Positions 36,126 through 44,256 of a stretch of 64,000 bases of DNA are shown one piece after another. How positions within the stretch are numbered: position 1 is the stretch's first letter; each line of letters begins with the position of its first letter. This DNA is from Neptunomonas japonica JAMM 1380. Lineage in GTDB: Bacteria; Pseudomonadota; Gammaproteobacteria; Pseudomonadales; Balneatricaceae. The notes under the pieces are model-generated. The model ran no database searches. It saw only the letters and a program-made list of their open reading frames with translations, and was not told the origin of the DNA. A program made the position numbers and the translations under genes. Location: the NCBI RefSeq assembly GCF_016592555.1, contig NZ_AP014546.1, positions 1,994,501 to 2,058,500 on the forward strand. Reading direction: 5' to 3'.

Positions 36126-36992
36126 TTGAAGAAAAATGTTGCGCAATCACAACCTTCTGATGCGACTGTGTCTAGTGTGAGATCTGAAGTCACCGCAAAG
36201 CTGCTTAAGCACAATCAAACAACACGCAGACCAAAAGCGGATGTAATTGCTAGCTTAGGTGTGTCTCACTCAATAGCTGCAACAAATACAGCAACCCGTG
36301 CAGCAGCTTTGACTCCGATTATCGAGACGAAGCGAAAGGCAGCTGAAAAAAAGCAAGTTGATAGGAAAGATGTCTCACCTAAAGACTTAATTATGAGCAC
36401 CGCCTTTGGTAACTTACCTGAGCTTGATTGGACTGATGAAGCAGATAGACGCCGCTTACAGATTAATCCTGATGGCATGCTCTTGCCTTGGATTAGCAAA
36501 ACTGTAGAGCAGGGTAGAACTCAGAATGTGTCATTTTCAATCGATGGTTTACATTTGCGCTTAGAATACCTTCCTTGGACGGATTGCTTTGTTACTAACC
36601 TTTCAGATGAAGTGCTTTATACGGTTATGACTAGTCGCTTTGGGCTGGGTGAGTTGTCGATTAAATTTGGCGAGGTAGTAGAAGATGATCTTCAAGATGG
36701 GTTAGGCTTTTCCGAATACATTATGACTGCCGAAGAGCTGTTATGGCTGGCAGGGCTGTGGACTGCTCAAGGGCGTGTTTTGCCAGGTGATGATCCGACT
36801 AAAGCTCGCCGGTTACTGCATGCGCCTGATTGCATGAAAGACATCGCTATTCCTGAAGTGCATGCCATTATCGAGTTATGGCAAACTCGTTTAATGAGTG
36901 CATTTGAGGTGATTAGTGAGCTTAATGTTCCTCAACGGTATGTATTTGGGTTGATGGCTGCTGCTACGACAGCGATGCAATTTGAATATTAG
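36126..36992 (+). CDS. C-terminal part of the receiver-like protein (separate frame)
   Basis: The frame is open from inside the repeat array to 36992; the first usable start after the previous stop is a TTG at 36126 with no ribosome site, which argues against independent translation. A charged low-complexity linker (residues 1-85) leads to a folded domain from about residue 95: LPELDWTDEADRRRLQINPD, then FSIDGLHLRLEYLPWTDCFV, a YIMTAEELLWLAGLWTAQG helix and a C-terminal helical bundle. I do not recognise the domain. It looks intact and well conserved in character, so a recent frameshift or a sequence error is likelier than an old pseudogene. Confidence 0.6.
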   Translation: MKKNVAQSQPSDATVSSVRSEVTAKLLKHNQTTRRPKADVIASLGVSHSIAATNTATRAAALTPIIETKRKAAEKKQVDRKDVSPKDLIMSTAFGNLPELDWTDEADRRRLQINPDGMLLPWISKTVEQGRTQNVSFSIDGLHLRLEYLPWTDCFVTNLSDEVLYTVMTSRFGLGELSIKFGEVVEDDLQDGLGFSEYIMTAEELLWLAGLWTAQGRVLPGDDPTKARRLLHAPDCMKDIAIPEVHAIIELWQTRLMSAFEVISELNVPQRYVFGLMAAATTAMQFEY

Positions 36993-37027
36993 TATTGATG
37001 TTTTTACTTACGTGATGAGAGGGTAAT

Positions 37028-37660
37028 GTGACGACAGAAGGCGCTAAAAAACGGTACTTACAAGTGACGCCCAGTGGCGCCTATTATGCTACGGTAAACT
37101 CTCAACCAGATGATGCCCGTGCTTTATTGTTACAGTTAATGAGCAGTGAAATACCGATTGAGCACTCTCTGGATATTTTTGCGGAGTTGGCTGATTTGGA
37201 TAGAGAGCTCGCTGATGCTTTATTTAAGCGTTTGCTTGCTCGACGGTTTCTTGCTTTAGTGAAAGAACCTATAGCACCACGCCAGGGTAGTCTTGAATCT
37301 ACACTTTCAGATATTTTATTAACACTTTCAGCAACCGAAAAAGTGGTGCTTGGTGATGATCAGGGTTTTTGTTTAGGTTCATCAGGGTTTGACAGAGATC
37401 ATGCCGATGCTTTGGCAGCACTCGCTGCCGATCTGATCTCTTTACATCAGCGACATCATTTGCTCTTGAATAAAGAGTTACAATTGATGGGTGAATCTTG
37501 GGGATTGTTAGACCCTGTTGGTAACAGTATGCTGGGAGTATGGATAATCCATATTGGCTCCCAATCATTTGCTATTGTGATTCATGACCAGCCTAATCTA
37601 AATCAGCATCAGTTTGTTGAGTTAATCAGTGCACTAGCGAGTCGCTATCTGGATCAATAA
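37028..37660 (+). CDS. Two-domain protein with a probable degenerate roadblock/LC7 C-terminus
   Basis: This 210-residue cytoplasmic protein starts at GTG with GAGAGGG upstream. Residues 1-85 form a helical region (DARALLLQLMSSEIPIEHSL, then ADALFKRLLARRFLALV) resembling small winged-helix effector domains. Residues 95-208 follow the roadblock pattern: a strand-turn-strand (EKVVLGDDQGFCLGSSGFD), a long alanine/leucine helix (HADALAALAADLISLHQRH), then MLGVWIIHIGSQSFAIVIHD and a final helix. That reading is inference from pattern, not a firm family hit. The next gene encodes a clear roadblock protein, so the two might form a heterodimer. Confidence 0.6.
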   Translation: MTTEGAKKRYLQVTPSGAYYATVNSQPDDARALLLQLMSSEIPIEHSLDIFAELADLDRELADALFKRLLARRFLALVKEPIAPRQGSLESTLSDILLTLSATEKVVLGDDQGFCLGSSGFDRDHADALAALAADLISLHQRHHLLLNKELQLMGESWGLLDPVGNSMLGVWIIHIGSQSFAIVIHDQPNLNQHQFVELISALASRYLDQ

Positions 37661-37707
37661 GCTTGATACGAAACAGGCTAAAAATAAAATTATGGAGATA
37701 AGTTGTT

Positions 37708-38070
37708 ATGCGTTCTGAAATGATGAGGTCAATTCTTAGCGACCTGAATGGAACGTCTGCTGAGATAGAAGCCTCGGCAGTCATCTCAACGGATGGGTTG
37801 ATGATAGAAGCTTTACTTCCAGCCAGTATGGATGAAGATAGAGTCGGTGCAATGAGCGCAGCTATGCTTTCTTTAGGAGAAAGAACAGCGCAAGAGCTGG
37901 CTCGTGGAGAACTAGAGCAGGTATTGGTAAAAGGTGTCGATGGTTATATTTTAATGACGCATGCCAATAGCGATTCTGTATTGACTGTTGTTGCTAAACC
38001 AAATGCACGTTTAGGTTTAATCTTTCTCGATGTAAAGCGTGCAGCCGAAGCAATAGGTAAACTGCTTTAA
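37708..38070 (+). CDS. Roadblock/LC7 domain protein
   Basis: This 120-residue single-domain protein matches the roadblock/LC7 (MglB-like) fold: IEASAVISTDGLMIEALLP, the helix GAMSAAMLSLGERTAQELAR, EQVLVKGVDGYILMTHAN, SVLTVVAKPNARLGLIFLDV and a final helix. Bacterial roadblock proteins usually form dimers that regulate Ras-like MglA GTPases or act as scaffolds in signalling. No MglA-type GTPase is encoded nearby, which is unusual. The ATG has GGAG 9 bases upstream. It lies mid-operon between the degenerate homologue and the PAS gene. Confidence 0.85.
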   Translation: MRSEMMRSILSDLNGTSAEIEASAVISTDGLMIEALLPASMDEDRVGAMSAAMLSLGERTAQELARGELEQVLVKGVDGYILMTHANSDSVLTVVAKPNARLGLIFLDVKRAAEAIGKLL

Positions 38071-38089
38071 TTGGGGAATTATTCTATTC

Positions 38090-38533
38090 ATGTTTATTAC
38101 GTACCATGATGGCTCTTCAAGAGAGATAACCATTATCGATCAAGAAGTCCCTTATCCAGATGGGAAACTGATCGTTTCCAGAACAGATACGGCGGGTGTT
38201 ATTACTCATGCAAATCAGGCGTTTATTGAAATGTCTGGTTACTCTTTAGATGAGCTCATTGGAATAAATCACAACATTCTTAGGCACCCAGATATGCCAG
38301 CAGCAGCATTCAAAGATTTATGGGTAACCATTCAGTCAGGAAAAAAGTGGCACGGTTACGTTAAAAATCTTCGCAAAGATGGTGCTTTTTATTGGGTAAA
38401 AGCTACAGTTATTCCGAATATTCGTAATGGCGAACTGATGGGCTACACCTCTGTCAGAAGAAAGCCATCACGAAGTAAAGTTGATGCTTGTACCGCACTA
38501 TATGCACAAATGAAAATGGACATGCCTAGCTGA
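38090..38533 (+). CDS. Single PAS-domain protein, Aer-like
   Basis: This 147-residue soluble protein is almost only a PAS domain: TDTAGVITHANQAFIEMSGY, SLDELIGINHNILRHPDMP, AAFKDLWVTIQSGKKWHGYV and KNLRKDGAFYWVKATVIPN are the blocks seen in the FAD-binding PAS of the aerotaxis receptor Aer. No methyl-accepting, kinase or GGDEF output domain follows. It may sense redox state or a ligand and act on its operon partners. Its TGA overlaps the ATG of the PhnD-like gene (TGATG), indicating translational coupling. Confidence 0.85.
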   Translation: MFITYHDGSSREITIIDQEVPYPDGKLIVSRTDTAGVITHANQAFIEMSGYSLDELIGINHNILRHPDMPAAAFKDLWVTIQSGKKWHGYVKNLRKDGAFYWVKATVIPNIRNGELMGYTSVRRKPSRSKVDACTALYAQMKMDMPS

Positions 38534-39282
38534 TGCAAACCTATACGTTATCTGTAAGCCCTGATTTTTCTCCTGAGCATTTGTCTGGATGGTTTATTTT
38601 TAACACCTGGTTACAAAAATCATTAGCGACGCCTTTTCATTTGGAGTTGTATGACGAGTTTGAGCTGCAGCGTCGCGATATTCAGTTAGACAAAATAGAC
38701 CTTATTTATGCAAACCCTTACGATGCAGCGATGTTGGTAAGAGAAAAAGGCTTCAAAGCAGTAGCACGGCCAGCGAACACATCAGACGAAGCTGTCATAG
38801 CAGTGCTTAATGGTTCTGCTTATTTGAATATTGATGACCTTAAAGAAGGTGCGAAAGTCGCTACCACGCATGATCCTGATGTGCATATGATGGGTATGAT
38901 TATGCTGGAGCCCGCTGATCTTGATCGTTCTAATGTCATTGTCACACCTGTACATAGTTATGTCATTGTTGCTAAACAACTCTTAAAAGGGGAAGCCGAT
39001 ATTGGCTTTTTCTTAAAAGATGCGTTCCATGATCTTTCAGACCTCATTCGAGGCCAAATGCGAGTACTAGTGGAAAGTCAGATCGACGTTATTCATCACA
39101 CGCTTCTGGCGGGACCTAATGTTCAGCACCTAATCCCGCAATTGCTTGGTAATCTTTTGAATATGCAGGATGACGCTAAAGGCAAGGCTGTGCTAGAAAG
39201 CATGCAGATGACAGGCTGGTTGAAAATGGAACAAGAAGATACAGAGTTTATGATCGATTTGATTGATACATTGATAGAGTAA
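38533..39282 (+). CDS. PhnD-like substrate-binding fold protein lacking a signal peptide
   Basis: This 249-residue protein has the type II periplasmic-binding fold of the PhnD/phosphonate group: IDLIYANPYDAAMLVREKGF, KAVARPANTSDEAVIAVL, LNIDDLKEGAKVATTHDPDV and LKGEADIGFFLKDAFHDL. It begins MQTYTLSVSPDF with no hydrophobic leader, so it should stay in the cytoplasm. There is no permease or ATPase nearby. A cytoplasmic binding protein translationally coupled to a PAS gene suggests ligand sensing rather than transport. It is the last gene of the module, convergent with the GGDEF gene 9 bases away. Confidence 0.82.
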   Translation: MQTYTLSVSPDFSPEHLSGWFIFNTWLQKSLATPFHLELYDEFELQRRDIQLDKIDLIYANPYDAAMLVREKGFKAVARPANTSDEAVIAVLNGSAYLNIDDLKEGAKVATTHDPDVHMMGMIMLEPADLDRSNVIVTPVHSYVIVAKQLLKGEADIGFFLKDAFHDLSDLIRGQMRVLVESQIDVIHHTLLAGPNVQHLIPQLLGNLLNMQDDAKGKAVLESMQMTGWLKMEQEDTEFMIDLIDTLIE

Positions 39283-39290
39283 GATCCTAA

Positions 39291-40316
39291 TTAGGTTAAA
39301 TTAGGAATGAGTTGTGTTTCTTTGGATATTTCAATTTTATTTTTGCCGCTATTTTTTGCAACATAAAGTGCTTTATCAGAACGTCTTATTATTGCTTCTA
39401 TATTCTTATCATTTACTGTCGTTAAGCTAATCCCAAAGCTCGCCGTTACGCGGATTTCTTTGCTTTTATTTTCAAAGCTGAACGGATGCTCTGCCAGCCT
39501 TGTGCGAATTCGTTCAGCAACCAGTGCTGCGCCTTCCAGCGAGCTACCAGGAAAAATGATTGCAAACTCCTCCCCTCCATAACGATAAGCGGTATCAGAG
39601 TGTCGCAAATTTTGTTTAAGAATATGGCTGAAAATTGAGAGGATTTTATCTCCGAATAAATGCCCGTAACTATCATTCATCTCTTTAAAGTCATCTAAAT
39701 CGATAAGACATAGAGAGAAGTGTTGGGCGTATCGTCGGCTGCGCTCAAGTTCCAGCGTTAAACTTTCAGTAAAGAATCTTCGATTATAGAGACCCGTAAG
39801 ATTGTCAGTGATGCTTAGCTTTTTATAGCGCTCTTCACTTTCTTGTAGTGCTAGCTGGCTCAGCTTCTCATTACTTATATTGGAGAGGGTTTCTATAGCG
39901 CCGATAACATTACCTTTACTATCTCGAATGCTTGCCGCCGTAAAAGATAACCATTCACCATGTTCGCCAATGTCGGGGAAGAAATCCTCTGCTTCAAAAG
40001 CATCGTCAACTAAAGCAGATTTCTTATATTTGTTTTCATAAAAGTGCGAAACGGCGTCGTCTTTACCGCCTTCGATTATGAGATCGGCAAGCGTGGGCCT
40101 TTTAGATGCATAGAATGCAATCCACTGATTTTGCGTACCAATCATTTCACTTTGTTTTTTTGCGGTGAGACGCTCTAGAGCTTGATTCCAAAAGACGATG
40201 GTATGGTTTTGGTCTAGCACAAAGGTTGGAAGTGCGATTCTGTTGAATACAGTTTCCAGTAAGCCTTCATGCTGACCCAAAGGGTTCATATCAGTAAAAG
40301 AGCTTTCGGCTACCAC
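39291..40316 (-). CDS. PAS-GGDEF diguanylate cyclase
   Basis: This 341-residue soluble protein has an N-terminal PAS domain (about 20-150; FVLDQNHTIVFWNQALERL) and a C-terminal GGDEF domain with the catalytic variant GGEEF in YRYGGEEFAII. An intact inhibitory-site RxxD (RHSD) lies five residues upstream. It should make cyclic di-GMP and be product-inhibited. Translation starts at GTG with AGGAAGG 8 bases upstream. It converges on the roadblock/PAS/PhnD-like module, which might be a local source of input. Confidence 0.92.
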   Translation of the reverse strand: MVAESSFTDMNPLGQHEGLLETVFNRIALPTFVLDQNHTIVFWNQALERLTAKKQSEMIGTQNQWIAFYASKRPTLADLIIEGGKDDAVSHFYENKYKKSALVDDAFEAEDFFPDIGEHGEWLSFTAASIRDSKGNVIGAIETLSNISNEKLSQLALQESEERYKKLSITDNLTGLYNRRFFTESLTLELERSRRYAQHFSLCLIDLDDFKEMNDSYGHLFGDKILSIFSHILKQNLRHSDTAYRYGGEEFAIIFPGSSLEGAALVAERIRTRLAEHPFSFENKSKEIRVTASFGISLTTVNDKNIEAIIRRSDKALYVAKNSGKNKIEISKETQLIPNLT

Positions 40317-40436
40317 AAATATGCCTTCCTGTTAATTTTCGGTTCATCTAGTAATAATTGTAGGTGAACATCCACAGGAGTAACAAGTTTTTAATGAAAG
40401 TGTATACTAACGGCCTAAATAATAAGGTAGGTACCC

Positions 40437-41048
40437 ATGGACGCGCTTAATGAAATACACGAATTTCTCGCTTGTGAAACACCGCAGTGCTGGATAGATT
40501 ACGCTATACAAAATCAAGATATACTTTTGATTGACCATGCTCATTGTGAGAAAAAAGCAGCGTCTACAGCGATGACTCTAATGTTTCGTTATGTCGATAG
40601 ACCTGATTTATTACATAAGATGTCTCGCTTAGCACGAGAAGAGTTAATACACTTTGAGCAAGTGCTGGAGTTGCTACAAGCCCGTGGAATTGAGTACTGC
40701 CATATGGATTCGTCTGGGTATGCCGGAGGAATGCGCAAAAATATTCGTAACCATGAGCCCGCACGACTAATTGACACTCTCATTGTTGGGGCTTTTATTG
40801 AAGCACGCTCGTGCGAGCGTTTTGCGAAAATTGCTCCCTACTTGGATGATGTACTAGCGAAGTTTTATCGTTCCTTATTAAAGTCAGAAGGACGTCATTA
40901 TCAGGATTATTTATGGTTAGCACGTGAATATGCTGGCGAGCCTATCGAGGAAAGGATCGAAGTTTTTCGAAAGGCTGAGCGTTTGCTGATAGAGTCTGAA
41001 GATGATCTTTTCCGTTTTCATAGCGGAATGCCACCCGCTATATCGTAA
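40437..41048 (+). CDS. miaE: tRNA-(ms2io6A37) hydroxylase MiaE
   Basis: This 203-residue ferritin-like diiron protein shows ligand motifs in IDHAHCEKKAASTAMTLMF, SRLAREELIHFEQVLELLQ, IEARSCERFAKIAPYL and LLKSEGRHYQDYLWLA, in the MiaE order. It hydroxylates the isopentenyl group of ms2i6A at position 37 of tRNAs, an oxygen-dependent step. Length and motifs are normal. It is a single gene between the convergent lpxH and the upstream GGDEF gene. Confidence 0.93.
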   Translation: MDALNEIHEFLACETPQCWIDYAIQNQDILLIDHAHCEKKAASTAMTLMFRYVDRPDLLHKMSRLAREELIHFEQVLELLQARGIEYCHMDSSGYAGGMRKNIRNHEPARLIDTLIVGAFIEARSCERFAKIAPYLDDVLAKFYRSLLKSEGRHYQDYLWLAREYAGEPIEERIEVFRKAERLLIESEDDLFRFHSGMPPAIS

Positions 41049-41076
41049 GTAAAATGACAAACTCTAGGTTGGTGAG

Positions 41077-41799
41077 CTAAATTGGCTCATCAACCAATGT
41101 AAAGCCGTTTTCATCGCACTCCAAATACCATAATTGCGTGTCCCAATCACCAAGTACAACGCGTGTACCTTGACCCGCTTTAAGCTGGTTGTAATGAATC
41201 GCAGGGCGATGAGTATGGCCGTGAATTAACAACTCTATATCCGCTTCTTGCAGAACGGATGCGACGGCTAGTGGATTAACGTCCATTATATCATTTGATT
41301 TTTCTGCGTTGCGCTGCTGGCTAGTAGCACGTAACTGTTGTGCGATGCTTAAACGTTCCTTTACAGGTTTGGATAGAAATTCTTTTTGCCAGTTTGGATC
41401 TCTAACGAGAACTCTAAACTCTTGGTAGTCTTTATCATCAGTGCATAGTTGGTCACCGTGCATTAATAAAGCGTCACCAATAGGCAGGCTTACTCGATAC
41501 TTTTCTTCTAACTGTTTTGCCCCGATTCTTTCAAGGAAGTGCTTACCTACCAGAAAGTCACGATTACCATGCTGGAAATACAGTTTGCAACCTTGTTCGC
41601 TTAAGGTTTTAAGCGTTTCGAAGAGAGGCTCAAATTCCGGCATAGGGACGTCATCACCAATCCATGCTTCAAAAATATCACCTAAAAGATATAGAGCATC
41701 GGCATGAGTTGCAGTGTCGTTTAAAAAATGTAAAAACGCCCGGGTAATATCCGGGCGTTCAGCTTTCAGATGAAGATCTGAAACAAACAGTACTTTCAT
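41077..41799 (-). CDS. lpxH: UDP-2,3-diacylglucosamine diphosphatase LpxH
   Basis: This 240-residue calcineurin-like phosphoesterase carries the metal motifs DLHL (D8, H10), LGDIFEAWIGDD, HGNRDFL, LMHGDQLCTDD and IHGHTHRPA. It hydrolyses UDP-2,3-diacylglucosamine to lipid X in lipid A synthesis at the inner face of the membrane. It is encoded 12 bases after ppiB, probably in one transcript. A strong hairpin followed by T-rich sequence lies within its first 25 codons on the coding strand. Confidence 0.95.
   Translation of the reverse strand: MKVLFVSDLHLKAERPDITRAFLHFLNDTATHADALYLLGDIFEAWIGDDVPMPEFEPLFETLKTLSEQGCKLYFQHGNRDFLVGKHFLERIGAKQLEEKYRVSLPIGDALLMHGDQLCTDDKDYQEFRVLVRDPNWQKEFLSKPVKERLSIAQQLRATSQQRNAEKSNDIMDVNPLAVASVLQEADIELLIHGHTHRPAIHYNQLKAGQGTRVVLGDWDTQLWYLECDENGFTLVDEPI
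41735..41759 (-). terminator. Terminator-like hairpin inside the start of lpxH
   Basis: AACGCCCGG (41735-41743) and CCGGGCGTT (41751-41759) form a perfect 9-bp stem with a 7-base loop. Read in the direction of lpxH, it is followed by TTTTTACATTTTTT. It lies 40-65 bases inside the coding region. It has the form of an intrinsic terminator and could attenuate read-through from ppiB, but codon constraint alone might explain it. Confidence 0.45.
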
Positions 41800-41811
41800 A
41801 GAAAAATTAAC

Positions 41812-42309
41812 TTATTCTTCAGTGATTTCAGCTGATTGAATAACAACGTCTTCAGCAGGTACATCTTGATGACCTGCAGTCATTGTTGTTTTTACGCCCT
41901 TAATTTTATTAACAACATCCATGCCATCAACTACTTTAGCGAATACAGTGTATCCCCAGCCTTCCGTAGTTTTTGCGGTGTGATCTAGGAAAGTGTTATC
42001 AGACACGTTGATGAAGAATTGAGCCGAAGCTGAGTGAGGGTCCATTGTACGAGCCATTGCTAGCGTACCCGTTTGGTTTGAAAGACCGTTGTCTGCTTCG
42101 TTATCGATTGTGTCACGTGTTTCTTTTGAAACCATGCCTGATTCAAAACCACCGCCTTGAATCATGAATCCATCGATGACGCGATGAAAGATGACACCAT
42201 CATAGAAACCATCGCGTACGTACTGCTCAAAATTAGCGGCTGTAGCAGGCGCTTCCTTGTGATTGAGTTCAATAGTAATGTCGCCGTGATTGGTATGTAG
42301 AATAATCAT
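41812..42309 (-). CDS. ppiB: Peptidyl-prolyl cis-trans isomerase B (cyclophilin)
   Basis: This 165-residue cytoplasmic cyclophilin has no signal peptide and shows [37 protein letters not shown] and [15 protein letters not shown], which contain the catalytic Arg and substrate-binding Phe/Gln residues. It accelerates proline isomerisation in protein folding. It lies directly upstream of lpxH and divergent from glnS, an arrangement common in gammaproteobacteria. Confidence 0.95.
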   Translation of the reverse strand: MIILHTNHGDITIELNHKEAPATAANFEQYVRDGFYDGVIFHRVIDGFMIQGGGFESGMVSKETRDTIDNEADNGLSNQTGTLAMARTMDPHSASAQFFINVSDNTFLDHTAKTTEGWGYTVFAKVVDGMDVVNKIKGVKTTMTAGHQDVPAEDVVIQSAEITEE

Positions 42310-42503
42310 TAATGATTCCTTTTTAGCTCTGTGTCGTTAGCGGGCTATTATACGCAAGTCTAAAATCTCTGCACGAAAAAGCATAAAATCTTTACAGTTA
42401 ATTCTCTGTCCTGGCGGTGTGCAGTAAACGTCTAAGCGTTTATAATGTCTCTTCATTTTGGGCTTGAAGGCCCGGCCAACAGTTTCGGATACACACTGAT
42501 AAC

Positions 42504-44198
42504 ATGTCTAACAACGAATCGAACCAGAAGCCAACTAATTTTATTCATCAAATTATTGAAAGTGATCTACAAAACAACGTACATGAGAAGATAGTAACTC
42601 GCTTTCCTCCTGAGCCTAACGGTTATCTTCATATAGGGCATGCAAAATCTATATGCCTTAACTTTGGTACAGCCGAAAAATATAACGGCGTCTGCAACTT
42701 ACGTTTTGATGATACAAACCCTGATAAAGAGAGCCAAGAATATATCGACTCTATTCTTAGTGATATCAAATGGCTAGGTTATCAGTGGGGAGGAGAAATT
42801 TGTTACACCTCAACGTATTTTGATCAGTTATTTGATTGGGCTATTCATCTTATTAAAGAAGGAAAAGCTTACGTTTGTGATTTAGGTGTCGAGGCTGCAC
42901 GTGAATATCGTGGAAGCTTTAGCGAAGCGGGTACAGATAGTCCATATCGTAATCGCTCTGTAGAAGAGAACCTAGCGTTGTTTGAGCGCATGAAAAATGG
43001 TGAGTTCAAGGAAGGGGCTTGTTCTCTGCGTGCAAAAATTGATATGAGCGCAGCCAACATGAATCTGCGTGATCCGATGATTTATCGTATCTTACACACT
43101 AGTCATCATCAAACAGGTGATAAATGGTGTATTTATCCTATCTATGATTTTGCGCATGGGCAATCAGATGCCATTGAAGGCATCACACATTCGCTATGTA
43201 CACTAGAATTTGAAGACCATCGCCCATTATATGAATGGTTTATTGAGAACTTACCCGTTCCTTATACACCAAAACAGTATGAGTTTTCACGACTAGAGCT
43301 CAATTATACAATCACCAGTAAGCGTAAGCTCAAGCAATTAGTTGATGATAATGCTGTCACAAGCTGGAACGATCCTCGGATGCCGACCATTTCCGGTCTT
43401 CGTCGTCGTGGCTATACACCGAAATCACTTCGCCAGTTCTGTGACATGATTGGGGTTACTCGTTCAAACGGTGTTGTTGATATGGGTATGCTTGAAGCCG
43501 CCATTCGTGAGGACTTAGATTCATCAGCTCCTAGAGCCATGTGTGTGACACGCCCGCTTAAAGTTACGCTGACTAACATGGAAGAGGGTGTAGAGGAATG
43601 GTTTGAGCTACCTGCGCACCCTAAAGATGAGAGCATGGGTGTTCGTCGAGTAGGTTTGACACGTAATTTACTGATTGAGCAAGAAGACTTCATCGAAGAA
43701 AAACCTGTCGCTAAAAATAAACACGATAAGTGGAAGCGATTAGCCACTGGTGATGCTGTGCGTCTGCGTGGTGCTTATGTTATTACCTGCAATGACGTGG
43801 TTAAAAATGAATTAGGTGAGGTTATCGAGCTGTTATGCACTTATGACCCAGAAACTAAGGGCAGTAACCCGCAAGGATATAAGCCTAACGGTGTTATTCA
43901 TTGGGTTTCTGAGGAGCTTTCTGAGCCATGTGAAGTGCGCTTATATGATCGTTTATTTACTGAAGCTAACCCTGATGCAGATAAAGAACATAGCTTTATG
44001 GAGTTCTTGAATCCTGAGTCTTTGGTCATTCTATCTGATTCAAGGGTAGAGAGAAGCCTTAAAGGCGCCGAACCTGAAACTCGCTATCAGTTTGAGCGTA
44101 TGGGTTACTTCTGTATCGATGCAGATAGTTCAGAAGATAAACTAGTCATTAACCGCACAGTCACGTTGCGTGACTCTTGGGCCAAAGCAAAAAAATAG
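42504..44198 (+). CDS. glnS: Glutaminyl-tRNA synthetase
   Basis: This 564-residue class I aminoacyl-tRNA synthetase has [15 protein letters not shown] (HIGH at 43-46), the tRNA/glutamine-binding region with TCLEF-like [14 protein letters not shown], the KMSKS-equivalent ITSKRKL (about 270-276) and the C-terminal anticodon-binding beta barrels. It charges tRNA-Gln directly. A TTATAAT -10 element at 42440-42446, preceded by an AAACG/CGTTT inverted repeat, is a likely promoter. A hairpin follows the gene. Confidence 0.97.
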   Translation: MSNNESNQKPTNFIHQIIESDLQNNVHEKIVTRFPPEPNGYLHIGHAKSICLNFGTAEKYNGVCNLRFDDTNPDKESQEYIDSILSDIKWLGYQWGGEICYTSTYFDQLFDWAIHLIKEGKAYVCDLGVEAAREYRGSFSEAGTDSPYRNRSVEENLALFERMKNGEFKEGACSLRAKIDMSAANMNLRDPMIYRILHTSHHQTGDKWCIYPIYDFAHGQSDAIEGITHSLCTLEFEDHRPLYEWFIENLPVPYTPKQYEFSRLELNYTITSKRKLKQLVDDNAVTSWNDPRMPTISGLRRRGYTPKSLRQFCDMIGVTRSNGVVDMGMLEAAIREDLDSSAPRAMCVTRPLKVTLTNMEEGVEEWFELPAHPKDESMGVRRVGLTRNLLIEQEDFIEEKPVAKNKHDKWKRLATGDAVRLRGAYVITCNDVVKNELGEVIELLCTYDPETKGSNPQGYKPNGVIHWVSEELSEPCEVRLYDRLFTEANPDADKEHSFMEFLNPESLVILSDSRVERSLKGAEPETRYQFERMGYFCIDADSSEDKLVINRTVTLRDSWAKAKK

Positions 44199-44213
44199 CC
44201 CTTTTGTGATAAG

Positions 44214-44239
44214 AGCAGAGCTGGGGTACCAGCTCTGCT
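44214..44239 (+). terminator. Strong hairpin downstream of glnS
   Basis: AGCAGAGCTGG and CCAGCTCTGCT form a perfect 11-bp stem with a GGTA loop, 15 bases after the glnS stop. The following T-rich stretch is interrupted, so termination may be partial; the convergent gene ends at 44257. Confidence 0.6.
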
Positions 44240-44256
44240 GCTTAGTTTTCTGACTT

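Noticed and set aside
38533..39282. Phosphonate ABC transporter binding component
   Set aside because: No signal peptide, no permease or ATPase genes nearby, and translational coupling to a PAS gene make a transport role unlikely.
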